A DNA stretch of 64,000 bases, from contig NZ_CP017689.1 in assembly GCF_001831495.1 (NCBI RefSeq), positions 2,914,001 to 2,978,000 on the forward strand. The letters are read 5' to 3'. The notes beneath the pieces are model-generated. The model was given only the letters and a program-made list of their open reading frames with translations, searched no databases and was not told the origin of the DNA. Of the stretch, positions 54,492-64,000 are shown piece after piece; the first letter of the stretch is position 1; each line of letters begins with the position of its first letter. The DNA comes from Thalassotalea crassostreae (GTDB lineage Bacteria; Pseudomonadota; Gammaproteobacteria; Enterobacterales; Alteromonadaceae). The translations under genes were made by a program, and so were the position numbers.

Positions 54492-54505
54492 AATATAGAT
54501 TATTT

Positions 54506-56371
54506 ATGACCATAGATTTGTCACATTACCCATTACTGTCAACAATTGATTCGCCTGAGCAATTGCGTGAATACTCGCAAGATCAATTACAACAAATCAG
54601 TGATGAATTACGCAGCTACCTACTTAACTCGGTAAGTAAAAGTAGTGGTCATTTTGCGTCTGGCTTAGGTGCAATAGAGCTAACTGTTGCACTGCATTAT
54701 GTGTATAACACACCGGTTGATAATCTAATTTGGGATGTTGGTCATCAGGCATATCCTCATAAAATTCTTACCGGTCGTCGTGATCAATTACACAGTATTC
54801 GACAAAAAGATGGGTTACACCCATTTCCATGGCGCGAAGAAAGTAAATATGACGTATTAAGCGTTGGTCATTCAAGTACATCAATTTCTGCCGCATTAGG
54901 CTTAGCCGTTGCCGCAGAAAAAGAAAATAAAGATCGCAAAACTGTTGCCGTAATTGGTGACGGAGCAATGACCGCTGGTATGGCTTTTGAAGCATTAAAC
55001 CACGGTGGTGATATCAAAAAAGATATGCTGATTGTACTCAATGATAATGAGATGAGTATTTCTGAAAATGTTGGTGCGTTGAATAACCATTTAGCAAAAT
55101 TATTATCAGGTAGTCTTTATACCGGTTTAAGAGAAAGCTCTAAACGTATTCTAGGGTCAATTCCGCCAATTAAAGAATTAGCCTCTAAAGCAGAAGAACA
55201 TTTAAAAGGTATGGTTGTACCATCAACGTTCTTTGAAGAGTTAGGCTTTAATTACATTGGTCCAATTGACGGTCATGATGTTAATGGCCTAGTTGATACC
55301 ATGCGTAATATGCGCAGCTTAAAAGGCCCGCAAATATTGCACGTGATCACCACAAAAGGTAAAGGTTACGAGCAAGCAGAGCAAGATCCTATTAAGTATC
55401 ATGCGGTTCCTAAATTTGATCCTAGTGAACAACAGCTTCCTAAATCACCGCCAAGTTTACCAACTTACTCTAAGATATTTGGTGATTGGTTATGTGAAAC
55501 TGCTGAAAATGATGAAAAGCTAATGGCAATTACGCCAGCAATGCGAGAAGGTTCTGGCATGGTTGAATTTAGCCAACGCTATAAAGATCAATACTTTGAT
55601 GTTGCTATTGCTGAACAGCACGCAGTGACATTTGCTGCAGGTCTGGCAATTGGTGGTAATAACGCCATCGTGGCTATTTATTCGAGCTTTTTACAACGAG
55701 CTTACGATCAAATGATCCACGATGTGTGTATTCAAAACTTACCAGTATTATTTGCTATTGATAGAGCGGGTATTGTTGGTGCTGATGGCCCTACTCATCA
55801 AGGCTCATTTGATTTATCGTTTATGCGTTGTATACCAAACTTAATCATAATGACGCCAGCAAACGAAGCAGAATGTCGTTTAATGCTTACCACAGGCCAT
55901 AAGCATAACGGTCCGGCAGCGGTGCGTTATCCTCGTGGCAACGGTATCGGTGTTGAACTACCAAACGTTGATCAAACCATCGAAATTGGTAAAGGTTTAA
56001 AGGTTAGAGACGGCAAAGATATTGCTATCTTAAACTTCGGAACAATGCTTACAGAAGCAAACACTGCTGCAGAACAACTAAATGCCACAGTCGTAGATAT
56101 GCGTTTTGTGAAACCGCTTGATATTGAGCTTATTAACGAGCTAGCGAAATCACATAAGTGTTTTGTTACTGTCGAAGACAATGCGATTGCCGGTGGCGCA
56201 GGTTCGGCAATTAATGAATATTTAGCGTCACAAAAACTTAGTATCGAAACATTAAATATCGGCTTACCTGATACCTTTATCAAGCATGGTACGCAGCAAG
56301 AAATTCATCAAGAGTTAGGTCTAGACGCTGCCGGTATCGAAGCTAAAATTAGCGAATTTATCGCTAAATAA
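54506..56371 (+). CDS. dxs: 1-deoxy-D-xylulose-5-phosphate synthase
   Basis: Dxs condenses pyruvate and glyceraldehyde 3-phosphate to DXP, the entry step of the MEP pathway and a precursor for thiamine and pyridoxal. The 621-residue thiamine-diphosphate enzyme has [17 protein letters not shown], the [18 protein letters not shown]...LNDNEMSIS diphosphate/metal motif, and the transketolase-type pyrimidine domain ([17 protein letters not shown]). It lies 14 bases after ispA. A strong terminator ends the operon. Confidence 0.97.
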   Translation: MTIDLSHYPLLSTIDSPEQLREYSQDQLQQISDELRSYLLNSVSKSSGHFASGLGAIELTVALHYVYNTPVDNLIWDVGHQAYPHKILTGRRDQLHSIRQKDGLHPFPWREESKYDVLSVGHSSTSISAALGLAVAAEKENKDRKTVAVIGDGAMTAGMAFEALNHGGDIKKDMLIVLNDNEMSISENVGALNNHLAKLLSGSLYTGLRESSKRILGSIPPIKELASKAEEHLKGMVVPSTFFEELGFNYIGPIDGHDVNGLVDTMRNMRSLKGPQILHVITTKGKGYEQAEQDPIKYHAVPKFDPSEQQLPKSPPSLPTYSKIFGDWLCETAENDEKLMAITPAMREGSGMVEFSQRYKDQYFDVAIAEQHAVTFAAGLAIGGNNAIVAIYSSFLQRAYDQMIHDVCIQNLPVLFAIDRAGIVGADGPTHQGSFDLSFMRCIPNLIIMTPANEAECRLMLTTGHKHNGPAAVRYPRGNGIGVELPNVDQTIEIGKGLKVRDGKDIAILNFGTMLTEANTAAEQLNATVVDMRFVKPLDIELINELAKSHKCFVTVEDNAIAGGAGSAINEYLASQKLSIETLNIGLPDTFIKHGTQQEIHQELGLDAAGIEAKISEFIAK

Positions 56372-56403
56372 TTGCCATCACTGACAATTTGATACACATC
56401 TAC

Positions 56404-56434
56404 AAAGCCTGATGTTTTAACATCAGGCTTTTTT
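56404..56434 (+). terminator. Rho-independent terminator of the xseB-ispA-dxs operon
   Basis: AAGCCTGATGT and ACATCAGGCTT form an 11-base stem with a short loop and T6 tail, 33 bases after dxs. Confidence 0.92.
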
Positions 56435-56489
56435 CGCTATATTAAAGTGAATACCTTCGAAAAATTAGCTCCCCTATAAAGGAAATATT

Positions 56490-57416
56490 ATGGCTGGTAC
56501 TAGCCTCATCGCTTTAATTGATAAGATTGCCGTTGTTCTTGATGACGTCGCACTAATGACTAAGGTCGCTGCTAAGAAAACTGCGGGGGTGTTAGGAGAT
56601 GATTTAGCACTCAATGCGCAACAAGTTCAAGGTGTTAGGGCAGATAGAGAGCTGCCAGTTGTATGGGCCGTTGCTAAGGGCTCATTTATCAATAAAGTCA
56701 TCTTAGTACCAAGTGCCTTGCTGATCAGTGCTTTTATTCCAGTACTGATAACCCCATTGCTGATGATTGGTGGCTTATATCTTTGTTTTGAAGGTGTTGA
56801 GAAAATTACCCATAGCCTGTTTCGCTCAAAGGCTGAAAAAGAAGAAGAGCATCAACATGATATTCAGGCGCTAGTTGATGAAAATATCGATATGCTCGAG
56901 TATGAGCAGGACAAGATAAAAGGTGCAATCAAAACAGACTTTATTCTATCTGCAGAAATTATCGTTATTGCACTTGGTACCGTACAGGATAAAGGGATTC
57001 TCGAACAAACAAGCGTTGTTACCTTGATTGCATTATTAATGACTGTTGGTGTTTATGGCTTAGTTGCAGCAATCGTTAAACTCGATGACTTGGGGCTTTA
57101 CTTAGTCGCTAAAGAAAATGCCAGCAAAATGGCAAAAGCCACAGGAAACTTCCTACTTAGCTTTGCTCCTAAATTAATGAGAACGTTAGCGATTGTTGGT
57201 ACCGCTGCAATGTTTTTAGTTGGCGGTGGTATCTTAGTTCATGGATTACCTTTTGCTCATCATATGTTGGTTGATATCGAAGCTGGAATTCAATCAACTG
57301 TCGCAGCTTGGTTTGCAGCACCAGCATTTAATGCAGTGACGGGTATTATTGCAGGCACTATAGCTTTATTGCTGTTTAAAGCAGTAAGTAAAATAGCGAC
57401 AATATTTAAGCCTTAA
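56490..57416 (+). CDS. yedI: YedI-type inner membrane protein (DUF808)
   Basis: A 308-residue membrane protein. The start AGTSLIALIDKIAVVLDDVALMTKVAAKKTAGVLGDDLALNAQQV is characteristic of the DUF808/YedI family. About seven to eight hydrophobic segments follow from residue 65. AAAGG precedes the ATG. Its function is not known. It is monocistronic between dxs and the convergent ribBX. Confidence 0.88.
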   Translation: MAGTSLIALIDKIAVVLDDVALMTKVAAKKTAGVLGDDLALNAQQVQGVRADRELPVVWAVAKGSFINKVILVPSALLISAFIPVLITPLLMIGGLYLCFEGVEKITHSLFRSKAEKEEEHQHDIQALVDENIDMLEYEQDKIKGAIKTDFILSAEIIVIALGTVQDKGILEQTSVVTLIALLMTVGVYGLVAAIVKLDDLGLYLVAKENASKMAKATGNFLLSFAPKLMRTLAIVGTAAMFLVGGGILVHGLPFAHHMLVDIEAGIQSTVAAWFAAPAFNAVTGIIAGTIALLLFKAVSKIATIFKP

Positions 57417-57546
57417 TATGCACGAAAATAGAAAAGAGCCCATCATTCCATAGTGCTTCTGGATGGCCCCTTTCAGTGTACCGTGAAAAGAAACGATCGG
57501 CTGACTGAATATTCTACATCCTCCGTACTGTTTGTTCCTGCACTAA

Positions 57547-57579
57547 CACAGTCCTAGCACAGTCCTAGCACAGTCCTAG
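57547..57579. repeat. Three tandem copies of an 11-base repeat
   Basis: CACAGTCCTAG is repeated three times without gap or change, followed by a partial fourth (CACA), in the gap between yedI and the ribBX terminator. Confidence 0.85.
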
Positions 57580-57598
57580 CACACTAAAAATCAAACAT

Positions 57599-57626
57599 AA
57601 AAAAACCTGCAAGAGCAGGTTTTTAT
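57599..57626 (-). terminator. Rho-independent terminator of the riboflavin operon
   Basis: AACCTGC and GCAGGTT arms with a four-base loop, flanked by A and T runs, 20 bases beyond the ribBX stop on the minus strand; it may also serve yedI. Confidence 0.88.
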
Positions 57627-57646
57627 CTATGTTTAAATGGGCACTA

Positions 57647-58756
57647 TTATTCAGAAATATACTCAACAATTTCTAAACCAAAGCCACCTAATGAATGGTA
57701 TTTGGTTTGTGAGCTTAATAGGCGCATTTTGTGAACGCCAAGGTTAGCAAGAATTTGCGAACCAACGCCGACGTTGCGTGAGCCAACGTGTTTTTGAATC
57801 TCATTCACTTCGATACCGGCATCTTGTTGTGCGTACTTTTCAACCTGCTTAATTAGCTGCTGAGGTGATTCGTGCTTGCCTAGTAATACCAATACGCCGC
57901 CTTCTTTACCAATGCGCTCTAAAGCATTGCCAATCGGCCAAGTATTTTTGCTATCACGTGTCGAGAATAATAAATCACGGAATGTGTTTTCTAAATGCAC
58001 ACGAACGAGTGTTGGCTGATCCGGTTTAATTTCACCTTTAGTTAAGGCAAAGTGTGTTTGACCATCAATGGTGTCGGTAAATGCAACTAAATCAAACTCA
58101 CCAAACTGTGTTGGTAATTTACATTCGCTAACGCGTGTAATTGTGGTTTCGGTCTCGTTTCGATATTCGATTAAATCAGCAATGGTCCCCATTTTCACAC
58201 CATGCTTTTCTGCAATCACTTCTAAATCTGGACGTCTTGCCATGGTGCCGTCTTCGTTAAGGATCTCAACAATAACAGCTGCTGGTTCACAACCTGCCAT
58301 ACGAGCCAAATCAACACCGGCTTCAGTATGTCCAGCACGGTTTAGGACACCACCATCTTTAGCAATTAATGGGAAGATATGACCTGGTTGCACGATAGAG
58401 CGCTTATCGGCATTGGCGTCACAGGCAGCTAATACTGTTGTTGCGCGATCTGCAGCTGAAATACCAGTTGTGACACCACGAGCAGCTTCGATTGAAACAG
58501 TAAAGTTTGTGGTAAATTGCGCGTCGTTTTTATCAACCATTAATGGTAAATCTAACTTCTCACACTTTTCACGAGACATTGGCATACAAATCAAACCACG
58601 ACCATGAGTGGCCATAAAGTTGATTGCTTCTGGCGTAACTTTTTCTGCTGCCATGATGAAATCGCCTTCGTTCTCACGATCTTCATCATCCATCAAGATA
58701 ACCATTTTACCGGCTTTAATGTCTGCAATGATTTCTTGTGGGGTGTGTAAATTCAT
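57647..58756 (-). CDS. ribB: 3,4-dihydroxy-2-butanone 4-phosphate synthase with a degenerate GTP cyclohydrolase II-like domain (RibBX type)
   Basis: The N-terminal domain (~1-205) is a complete RibB, making dihydroxybutanone phosphate from ribulose 5-phosphate ([41 protein letters not shown]). The C-terminal domain (~206-369) has the cyclohydrolase II fold but lacks the zinc-binding Cys and the SECLTGDxxxSxRCDC motif, reading [21 protein letters not shown] instead. GTP cyclohydrolase activity is thus not expected, as in the RibBX proteins described from Shewanella; a separate ribA should exist elsewhere. Last gene of nrdR-ribD-ribE-ribBX; ribH and nusB, often next, are absent here. Confidence 0.93.
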   Translation of the reverse strand: MNLHTPQEIIADIKAGKMVILMDDEDRENEGDFIMAAEKVTPEAINFMATHGRGLICMPMSREKCEKLDLPLMVDKNDAQFTTNFTVSIEAARGVTTGISAADRATTVLAACDANADKRSIVQPGHIFPLIAKDGGVLNRAGHTEAGVDLARMAGCEPAAVIVEILNEDGTMARRPDLEVIAEKHGVKMGTIADLIEYRNETETTITRVSECKLPTQFGEFDLVAFTDTIDGQTHFALTKGEIKPDQPTLVRVHLENTFRDLLFSTRDSKNTWPIGNALERIGKEGGVLVLLGKHESPQQLIKQVEKYAQQDAGIEVNEIQKHVGSRNVGVGSQILANLGVHKMRLLSSQTKYHSLGGFGLEIVEYISE

Positions 58757-58846
58757 ATCTTATAAACCTTTATACGTATGCACATTGGCACGTTTTGCAT
58801 TAAATTAAACGGAATTAAATTGAGTTAAACTGAATTAAATTAATGC

Positions 58847-59506
58847 TTACTTAATATAACCGCTTTTTAATAGCAGCTCTTCTGTAACACCAGCAGCAGG
58901 AGCTTGATCTTGCTGCTTACAAAATAATAATCTTTCAATGTAGCGGGCGATTAAATCTACTTCTAGATTAACCAGCTGTCCCACTTTATAACTACTAATG
59001 ATAGTTTGTTCTGTCGTATGTGGCACAATCGTTAAACGAAAACGGTTATTTTCAACACTATTTACCGTTAAACTAACACCATCAATAGTAATAGAGCCTT
59101 TCTCAGCAACGTATTGTTTGATTTGCTCTGGCAGCTCTAACCAATAATCTATCGAGTTGCCGTTATGTTTAATCGCTTCAATTTTACCAATCGCATCAAC
59201 GTGACCACTAACCATGTGGCCACCAAAGCGTGTCGTTGGTAACATCGCTTTTTCCAGATTAACCATTTGCCCAGGTTTATAGTTAGCAAAGCCAGTACGA
59301 GTTAATGTTTCATTTGAGACGTCGGCGCTATAGCTATTGCAGTCAAATGCAACGACAGTCAAGCAGATGCCATTGGTTGCAATTGAGTCGCCAAGATTTA
59401 CATCTGACATATCAAGGGTTGAACTATCGACAACGACACGCGCACCAGCTGCGTTTAAATTAATTGCGTTGATTTTGCCAACGGCTTCTACAATTCCGGT
59501 AAACAT
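58847..59506 (-). CDS. ribE: Riboflavin synthase alpha subunit
   Basis: This enzyme converts two molecules of dimethylribityllumazine into riboflavin plus the pyrimidine. The 219-residue product shows the two homologous lumazine-binding halves (MFTGIVEAVGKINAI ~1-95 and HMVSGHVDAIGKIEAI ~97-195) with the second-half motif GSITIDGVSLTVN. AAGGA precedes the ATG. It lies between ribD and ribBX; the 90-base gap to ribBX is low-complexity and AT-rich without an evident FMN riboswitch. Confidence 0.95.
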   Translation of the reverse strand: MFTGIVEAVGKINAINLNAAGARVVVDSSTLDMSDVNLGDSIATNGICLTVVAFDCNSYSADVSNETLTRTGFANYKPGQMVNLEKAMLPTTRFGGHMVSGHVDAIGKIEAIKHNGNSIDYWLELPEQIKQYVAEKGSITIDGVSLTVNSVENNRFRLTIVPHTTEQTIISSYKVGQLVNLEVDLIARYIERLLFCKQQDQAPAAGVTEELLLKSGYIK

Positions 59507-59551
59507 TAATTCCTTTCCGCAAATTACGTTGAGTAATATTAACTATAGTTT

Positions 59552-60724
59552 TTAGCTACAAATGTCAGCGATAATTCTTAAATCATCACCGACCATACGA
59601 ACATCTTTAAACGACAATTGTACAGCATCTTTTAGCAAAGTGAGCGTTGGTATATCAAATAATCCAAAACTATTTTCAGCCATTAACTTCGGCGCTTGGT
59701 AGAGTATCAATTCATCAACCAATCCGGCACCAATAAACGCACCAGAAAGTCGAGCACCAGACTCTAACCACAACTCATTAAAACCAATTTCGCCTAACTT
59801 TGACATAAGTTCGGTTAGGTTCGCTTTACCGTTAATCTCGCTAACATTAAGTTCACTTACAAAGTGAGGCCACTCGGCGGTTTTTTCAAGTGACGTGCGT
59901 ACTAATATTATTGATGATTGTTGTTTGAATAGCGCTAATGTTAATAATAAAACTGGGGTTAACCTATTTTGACTATCAATAATCACTCGTGTCGGTTGTC
60001 GCAGATTTGTCTGTTCAATAGAATCTTTAGCAAACCCTAGTTCTTGATAACGCACATTAAGCGTTGCGTCATCCACTAAAACCGTATCTGCACCACTTAT
60101 AATGGCACAACTTTTTGCGCGAAACCTTTGCACATCTTGTCTTGCTTTACTTCCTGTTATCCATTTACTTTCACCACTTTGCATGGCAGTTTTGCCATCA
60201 AGGCTTGCCGCCATTTTACAACGAAGTAATGGCTTGCCTTGACTCATACGTTTGATAAATCCGGGATTCAAGGTGCGACACGCAGACTCTAATACGCCTG
60301 ATTCTGTGCTAATGCCAGCATTCTGTAGCATAGTAACGCCACGGCCAGAAACTAAAGGGTTAGGATCGACCATGCCAATAACCACATGCTTAATGCCTGC
60401 ATCAATCAAACCTTGAGCACATGGCGGTGTTCGACCAAAGTGGCTACACGGTTCGAGCGTTACATAGGCAGTAGCACCATTGATGTCATGACCTAATTCT
60501 TTAGCATTAGCGATAGCGTTAACTTCGGCATGGCCTTCACCAGCCTTTCTATGCCACCCTTCACCTATCACTTGATTATTTTTAACCAGCACACAACCAA
60601 CATTCGGGTTTGGTGACGTCGTATATTGGCCACGCTTTGCCAGTTCAACGGCACGCTGCATATAAGATTCGTTGGTTAATTTTTTGCTAGCTATTTGCTC
60701 AGTGTTCACAGATAAAACTCTCAC
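59552..60724 (-). CDS. ribD: Bifunctional riboflavin biosynthesis deaminase/reductase RibD
   Basis: RibD deaminates the pyrimidine intermediate and reduces its ribose. The 390-residue protein has the N-terminal deaminase domain with zinc ligands in GHAEVNAI and PCSHFGRTPPC, and the C-terminal reductase domain (~165-385, CKMAASLDGKTAMQSGESKWITG). No ATG is available near the start. GTG at 60724 is used here, but GTG at 60709 is preceded by GAGAG at eight bases and is equally possible. Second gene of the operon after nrdR (46-base gap). Confidence 0.94.
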   Translation of the reverse strand: MRVLSVNTEQIASKKLTNESYMQRAVELAKRGQYTTSPNPNVGCVLVKNNQVIGEGWHRKAGEGHAEVNAIANAKELGHDINGATAYVTLEPCSHFGRTPPCAQGLIDAGIKHVVIGMVDPNPLVSGRGVTMLQNAGISTESGVLESACRTLNPGFIKRMSQGKPLLRCKMAASLDGKTAMQSGESKWITGSKARQDVQRFRAKSCAIISGADTVLVDDATLNVRYQELGFAKDSIEQTNLRQPTRVIIDSQNRLTPVLLLTLALFKQQSSIILVRTSLEKTAEWPHFVSELNVSEINGKANLTELMSKLGEIGFNELWLESGARLSGAFIGAGLVDELILYQAPKLMAENSFGLFDIPTLTLLKDAVQLSFKDVRMVGDDLRIIADICS

Positions 60725-60770
60725 TATCCATCGTTATGCCATGAATGTATAAAATAAACAAAATGTATTG

Positions 60771-61223
60771 TTAGTCATCACCAAGTCGGGCAATTTCTTC
60801 GCCAAACTCTTTGATATCTTCAAATGAACGATAGACTGATGCAAAGCGCACATAAGCCACTTTATCTAAAACTTTGAGTTCATCCATAATTAGGTTACCT
60901 AAAATCTCACTTGAGATCTCACGCTCGCCAGTTGCTCTCAATTTTGATTTCAAATGATTGATTGCCAGTTCAATACTTTCGATGCTCACTGGGCGTTTTT
61001 CTAATGCTCGTAATAAACCATTTCGCATTTTTTCTTCGTTAAATGGTTCACGAGAGCCATCACGTTTAATTAAACGAGGCATAACTAATTCAGCTGACTC
61101 AAACGTTGTATAACGTTCACGACAATCAAGGCATTCGCGACGACGACGAACCTGATGCCCGTCTGATACCAAACGAGAATCTATTACTTTGGTATCTACC
61201 GCTGCACAAAATGGACAATGCAT
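60771..61223 (-). CDS. nrdR: Transcriptional repressor NrdR
   Basis: NrdR represses ribonucleotide reductase genes in response to ATP/dATP. The 150-residue product has the usual length: a zinc ribbon with CPFC and CLDC pairs (residues ~3-34) and an ATP-cone domain (~48-140, [25 protein letters not shown]). AGGA precedes the ATG. As in most gammaproteobacteria it heads the rib operon. Confidence 0.97.
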   Translation of the reverse strand: MHCPFCAAVDTKVIDSRLVSDGHQVRRRRECLDCRERYTTFESAELVMPRLIKRDGSREPFNEEKMRNGLLRALEKRPVSIESIELAINHLKSKLRATGEREISSEILGNLIMDELKVLDKVAYVRFASVYRSFEDIKEFGEEIARLGDD

Positions 61224-61274
61224 AAAATTCCTGTTGTATCTACTTGTTGTATATGACCAAAATTTATTAAAAAA

Positions 61275-61297
61275 AATGGCCGCTAATAGCGACCATT
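61275..61297 (-). terminator. Rho-independent terminator of glyA
   Basis: AATGGTCGCT and AGCGGCCATT arms (one G-T wobble) with a three-base loop, followed on the minus strand by T8; 25 bases after glyA. Confidence 0.88.
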
Positions 61298-61322
61298 CTA
61301 ATCTAATTTAGCTTAGTTTGCA

Positions 61323-62579
61323 TTAAGCATAAACAGGGAATCGAGAACACAATTCTTTCACGTTTTCACGTACCGAATTGATTGTATCTTCGTTGTTGAT
61401 ATCATCTAAAATATCACAAATCCAACCTGTTAATTCTTTTGTTTCAGCAGTACCAAAACCACGACGAGTAATCGCTGGCGTACCTAAACGAAGACCAGAT
61501 GTTACAAACGGAGAACGTGGATCGTTTGGAACTGAGTTTTTGTTTACTGTGATGTAAGCACGACCTAATGCTGCATCAGCATCTTTACCAGTAATATCTT
61601 TATCAATTAAATCTAATAATAATAAGTGGTTTTCTGTGCCGTTAGATACAACTTTGTAGCCACGCTCTTGTAGTACAGCAACCATTGCTTTGGCGTTATC
61701 TAATACGTTTTGCTGGTAAACTTTAAACTCAGGTTGTAAAGCTTCTTTAAATGCAACCGCTTTAGCAGCGATGATGTGCATTAAAGGACCACCTTGACCA
61801 CCAGGAAAAACTGCAGAATTTAATTTCTTCTCAATTGCTTCATCATTACAACCAGAAATAATTAAACCACCACGAGGGCCCGCTAAAGTTTTATGAGTCG
61901 TTGTTGTTACAACGTGTGCGTGTGGTACAGGGTTAGGGTAAAGACCCGCAGCAATAAGACCGGCAACGTGTGCCATATCAACCATAAAGTAAGCGTCTAC
62001 TTTATCAGCGATTTCACGCATTCTTGCCCAATCTACAACACCAGAGAATGCTGAGAAACCACCAATGATCATTTCAGGCTTGTGCTCTAATGCTAGACGC
62101 TCAAGTTCTTCATAGTCGATATCACCTGTTTCAGGATGAAGACCATATTGAAATGCTTCGTATGACTTACCAGAAAAGTTTACATGAGAACCGTGAGTTA
62201 AATGTCCACCGTGCGCTAGGCTCATACCTAGTACTTTTCCGCCTGGCTTAACAAGTGCTTGGAAAACCGCTGCGTTTGCTTGTGAACCTGCGTGAGGTTG
62301 AACGTTTGCATAAGTTGCACCGAATAACTCTTTTGCACGATCGATTGCCAATTGCTCTGCAATATCAACGAACTCACAACCACCGTAATAACGCTTACCA
62401 GGGTAACCTTCTGCGTATTTGTTAGTTAATTGCGAACCTTGAGCTTCAAGTACACGAGCGCTACAGTAGTTTTCTGAAGCAATAAGTTCAATGTGGTGTT
62501 CTTGACGTTCAGCTTCATTAGTCATTGCTTGATGTAATTCTGCATCGAAATCAGCAATATTCATATCACGAGTTAGCAT
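61323..62579 (-). CDS. glyA: Serine hydroxymethyltransferase
   Basis: GlyA interconverts serine and glycine with tetrahydrofolate, the main one-carbon source. The 418-residue PLP enzyme has [32 protein letters not shown], the PLP lysine in [16 protein letters not shown], and the C-terminal [21 protein letters not shown] precedes the ATG. Monocistronic with its own terminator; an inverted repeat lies at 62611-62630. Confidence 0.97.
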   Translation of the reverse strand: MLTRDMNIADFDAELHQAMTNEAERQEHHIELIASENYCSARVLEAQGSQLTNKYAEGYPGKRYYGGCEFVDIAEQLAIDRAKELFGATYANVQPHAGSQANAAVFQALVKPGGKVLGMSLAHGGHLTHGSHVNFSGKSYEAFQYGLHPETGDIDYEELERLALEHKPEMIIGGFSAFSGVVDWARMREIADKVDAYFMVDMAHVAGLIAAGLYPNPVPHAHVVTTTTHKTLAGPRGGLIISGCNDEAIEKKLNSAVFPGGQGGPLMHIIAAKAVAFKEALQPEFKVYQQNVLDNAKAMVAVLQERGYKVVSNGTENHLLLLDLIDKDITGKDADAALGRAYITVNKNSVPNDPRSPFVTSGLRLGTPAITRRGFGTAETKELTGWICDILDDINNEDTINSVRENVKELCSRFPVYA

Positions 62580-62610
62580 GGGATTTCCTCTGGTTTAATT
62601 ATTTATCAAC

Positions 62611-62630
62611 GCTTAAGTGATCATTTAAGC
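62611..62630. promoter_or_regulatory. Near-perfect 20-base palindrome upstream of glyA
   Basis: GCTTAAGTGATCATTTAAGC is self-complementary except at one symmetric pair. It lies 32 bases before the glyA ATG, where an operator or a 5'-leader hairpin could act. It does not match the MetR or PurR sites that control glyA in Escherichia coli. Confidence 0.45.
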
Positions 62631-62733
62631 ATTAAAAGTGTAATTTATTTAGGCGGGTATTTTGCCCGATCGTAAAGCGCTTGTATATGACTTTCTACTG
62701 AGGTCTAATGACTATCATATTCCGATAATAAAT

Positions 62734-62753
62734 AAGGAGCCTAAAGGCCCCTT
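62734..62753 (-). terminator. Possible terminator of the isc operon after fdx
   Basis: AAGGGGCC and GGCTCCTT arms with one mismatch and a short loop, followed on the minus strand by a broken T-rich stretch, 36 bases after fdx. Confidence 0.55.
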
Positions 62754-62788
62754 AAAAACGTTACGATTTACTTTTAGTACAGTAACAA

Positions 62789-63127
62789 TTAGTGGTTTTC
62801 AGACACCATATTTACCGTATACTTTGGAATTTCAACGACCAGATCTTCATCAGCAATAATCGCCTGACAACCTAAACGAGATTCAGGTTCTAAACCCCAG
62901 GCTTTATCTAGCATATCATCTTCAAGTTCATCACTTTCTTCAAGCGAATCAAAACCTTCACGCACGATCATATGGCAAGTAGTACAAGCACATACTTTTT
63001 CACAAGCATGTTCTACACCAATATTGTTCTTTAAAGCGACGTCTAAAACTGTTTCACCAGTATCCGCTTCTACTACTAACCCGTCAGGGCACAACTCTTC
63101 ATTAGGAAGAAAAATAATTTGTGGCAT
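62789..63127 (-). CDS. fdx: [2Fe-2S] ferredoxin of the ISC system
   Basis: Fdx supplies electrons for Fe-S cluster assembly. The 112-residue protein carries the four cluster ligands as CEKVCACTTC (spacing C-x5-C-x2-C counted with the first Cys in HACEK) and the distal Cys in SRLGCQA. It starts MPQIIFLPNEELCPDGLVV as ISC ferredoxins do. It begins two bases after the hscA stop, in the usual hscB-hscA-fdx order; its GAGG lies in the end of hscA. Confidence 0.96.
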   Translation of the reverse strand: MPQIIFLPNEELCPDGLVVEADTGETVLDVALKNNIGVEHACEKVCACTTCHMIVREGFDSLEESDELEDDMLDKAWGLEPESRLGCQAIIADEDLVVEIPKYTVNMVSENH

Positions 63128-63129
63128 GA

Positions 63130-64000
63130 TTAAACCTCGTCAACCGAGTGACCTGCTAATGCGGTGCGGATTGAAGAATCCATACGACGCTCAGCAAAAG
63201 TCGCGGTAATTTTATCTACTTTTTCAATTGCTTCCTCAATGGCAGCAATATCGTCTAATTGTGAAACCGAATTCATATTAGCCAACTCATGATTGATGGT
63301 TGTTAATTCTTCTTCAGTTAATAAATTTTTTCCATCAACAGCTAATGCTGCTGTAACACTTTCAAATACTCGTGCCGCTTCTACTTGCTGCTCTTTTAAC
63401 ATTCGAGCAGCCATATCTTCTTTAGCATTAGTCATCGAATCTTTAAGCATGGTGATAATATCAGTTTCGCCTAAACCAAACGACGGTTTGACTTCAATTG
63501 ATGATTCAACACCTGTCGATTTTTCCATGGCAGTAACGCTTAGTAAGCCATCCGCATCCACTTTGAAAGTAACTCGTATATGAGCGGCTCCAGCTGTCAT
63601 TGCAGGAATACCACGTAATTCGAAGCGCGCTAACGAACGACAATCTTCAACAAGTTCACGTTCGCCCTGCAATACATGAATTGCCATCGCTGTTTGACCA
63701 TCTTTAAAGGTGGTAAATTCTTGCGCTTTAGCGACAGGGATTGTGGTATTTCGATCGATTACTTTTTCAACCAATCCACCCATGGTTTCTAAACCAAGCG
63801 ACAATGGAATGACATCAAGTAATAACATTTCACTGTCAGGTTTATTTCCAGCTAAAACATCTGCTTGAATCGCTGCGCCTATGGCCACAACTTTATCAGG
63901 ATCAATTGACGTTAATGGCTGGCGTTTGAAATAGCTGCCTACTTCAGTTCGTACTAATGGCACTCGAGTAGAACCGCCAACCATGACAACTTCTTGCACC
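63130..64000 (-). CDS. hscA: Fe-S protein assembly chaperone HscA (partial, 5' end outside window)
   Basis: The last ~290 residues of an Hsp70-type chaperone: end of the ATPase domain ([22 protein letters not shown]), the linker [17 protein letters not shown], and the substrate-binding and helical-lid domains. The [20 protein letters not shown] stretch and the absence of a DnaK-type acidic C-terminal tail fit HscA, as does fdx directly downstream. HscA with HscB helps transfer clusters from IscU. Confidence 0.95.
   Translation of the reverse strand, partial: VQEVVMVGGSTRVPLVRTEVGSYFKRQPLTSIDPDKVVAIGAAIQADVLAGNKPDSEMLLLDVIPLSLGLETMGGLVEKVIDRNTTIPVAKAQEFTTFKDGQTAMAIHVLQGERELVEDCRSLARFELRGIPAMTAGAAHIRVTFKVDADGLLSVTAMEKSTGVESSIEVKPSFGLGETDIITMLKDSMTNAKEDMAARMLKEQQVEAARVFESVTAALAVDGKNLLTEEELTTINHELANMNSVSQLDDIAAIEEAIEKVDKITATFAERRMDSSIRTALAGHSVDEV

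Noticed and set aside
58757-58846. FMN riboswitch or regulatory repeat upstream of ribBX
   Set aside because: The 90-base gap is low-complexity AAT/TTA sequence (loose repeats of AATTAAA) without the conserved RFN-element core.
1-64000. CRISPR arrays, tRNA or rRNA genes, insertion sequences
   Set aside because: Reading both strands showed no regularly spaced repeats, no cloverleaf-like segments with a TTCGAATCC-type arm, no rRNA stretches and no transposase frames.

Overview
The window is 64 kb of AT-rich chromosome from a marine gammaproteobacterium of the Alteromonadales. The best guess is Colwelliaceae (Colwellia/Thalassotalea type). This rests on protein character and gene neighbourhoods (hscA-fdx, nrdR-ribD-ribE-ribBX, xseB-ispA-dxs, phoB-phoR, nadK-recN-bamE) and on a polysaccharide-utilization locus built around a TonB-dependent receptor without SusD. 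No search was run. No rRNA, tRNA, insertion sequence, prophage or CRISPR array was seen. About 50 protein genes are supported. Several reading frames open upstream of the likely start, and I moved those starts (grpE, recN, oxyR, trhP, thiI, xseB, the M49 peptidase, small membrane protein).

Layout. 1-3.7 kb: a membrane sensor (solute-binding, extracytoplasmic sensor and PAS domains, cut by the window edge) divergent from a response regulator with one degenerate and one intact receiver. 3.9-8.1 kb: grpE with a heat-shock promoter, nadK, recN with LexA boxes, bamE. 8.1-10.3 kb: ECF sigma factor, single-pass anti-sigma-like protein and exported coiled-coil protein in one operon. 10.4-14.6 kb: oxyR, a DUF1161 protein, and a Pit phosphate transporter operon with a PhoB-type promoter. 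14.8-26.1 kb: M3 and M13 metallopeptidase lipoproteins, a Big-1 repeat lipoprotein, a TPR membrane protein, ettA and a crotonase-family enzyme.

26.2-40.4 kb is the accessory highlight: a sulfated-glycan locus. One strand carries lacI-type regulator, GH3 glycosidase, sulfatase and Na+/solute symporter, with a TonB-dependent receptor upstream of them. The divergent strand carries an aldose-epimerase-like protein and two more sulfatases. The 554-bp gap between the divergent units holds four copies of a LacI-type operator (core AACGTTTACA), one of them a perfect 14-bp palindrome. No endo-acting lyase or glycanase is present, so the locus looks suited to finishing off sulfated oligosaccharides made elsewhere.

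40.7-64 kb is mostly housekeeping: trhP-yfhL (tRNA hydroxylation), rdgC, phoB-phoR, a Pho-box porin, gcvR, an M49 peptidase, an Asp-rich DUF4382 lipoprotein, thiI, xseB-ispA-dxs (isoprenoid precursors), a YedI-type membrane protein, nrdR-ribD-ribE-ribBX (riboflavin), glyA, fdx and the 3' part of hscA.

Three good Pho boxes (pit operon, phoB, porin) make phosphate control a second theme. I found no clearly undescribed system. The strongest candidates for follow-up are the sulfatase locus with its operator array, the three-gene ECF operon, and the receiver/sensor pair at the left edge.
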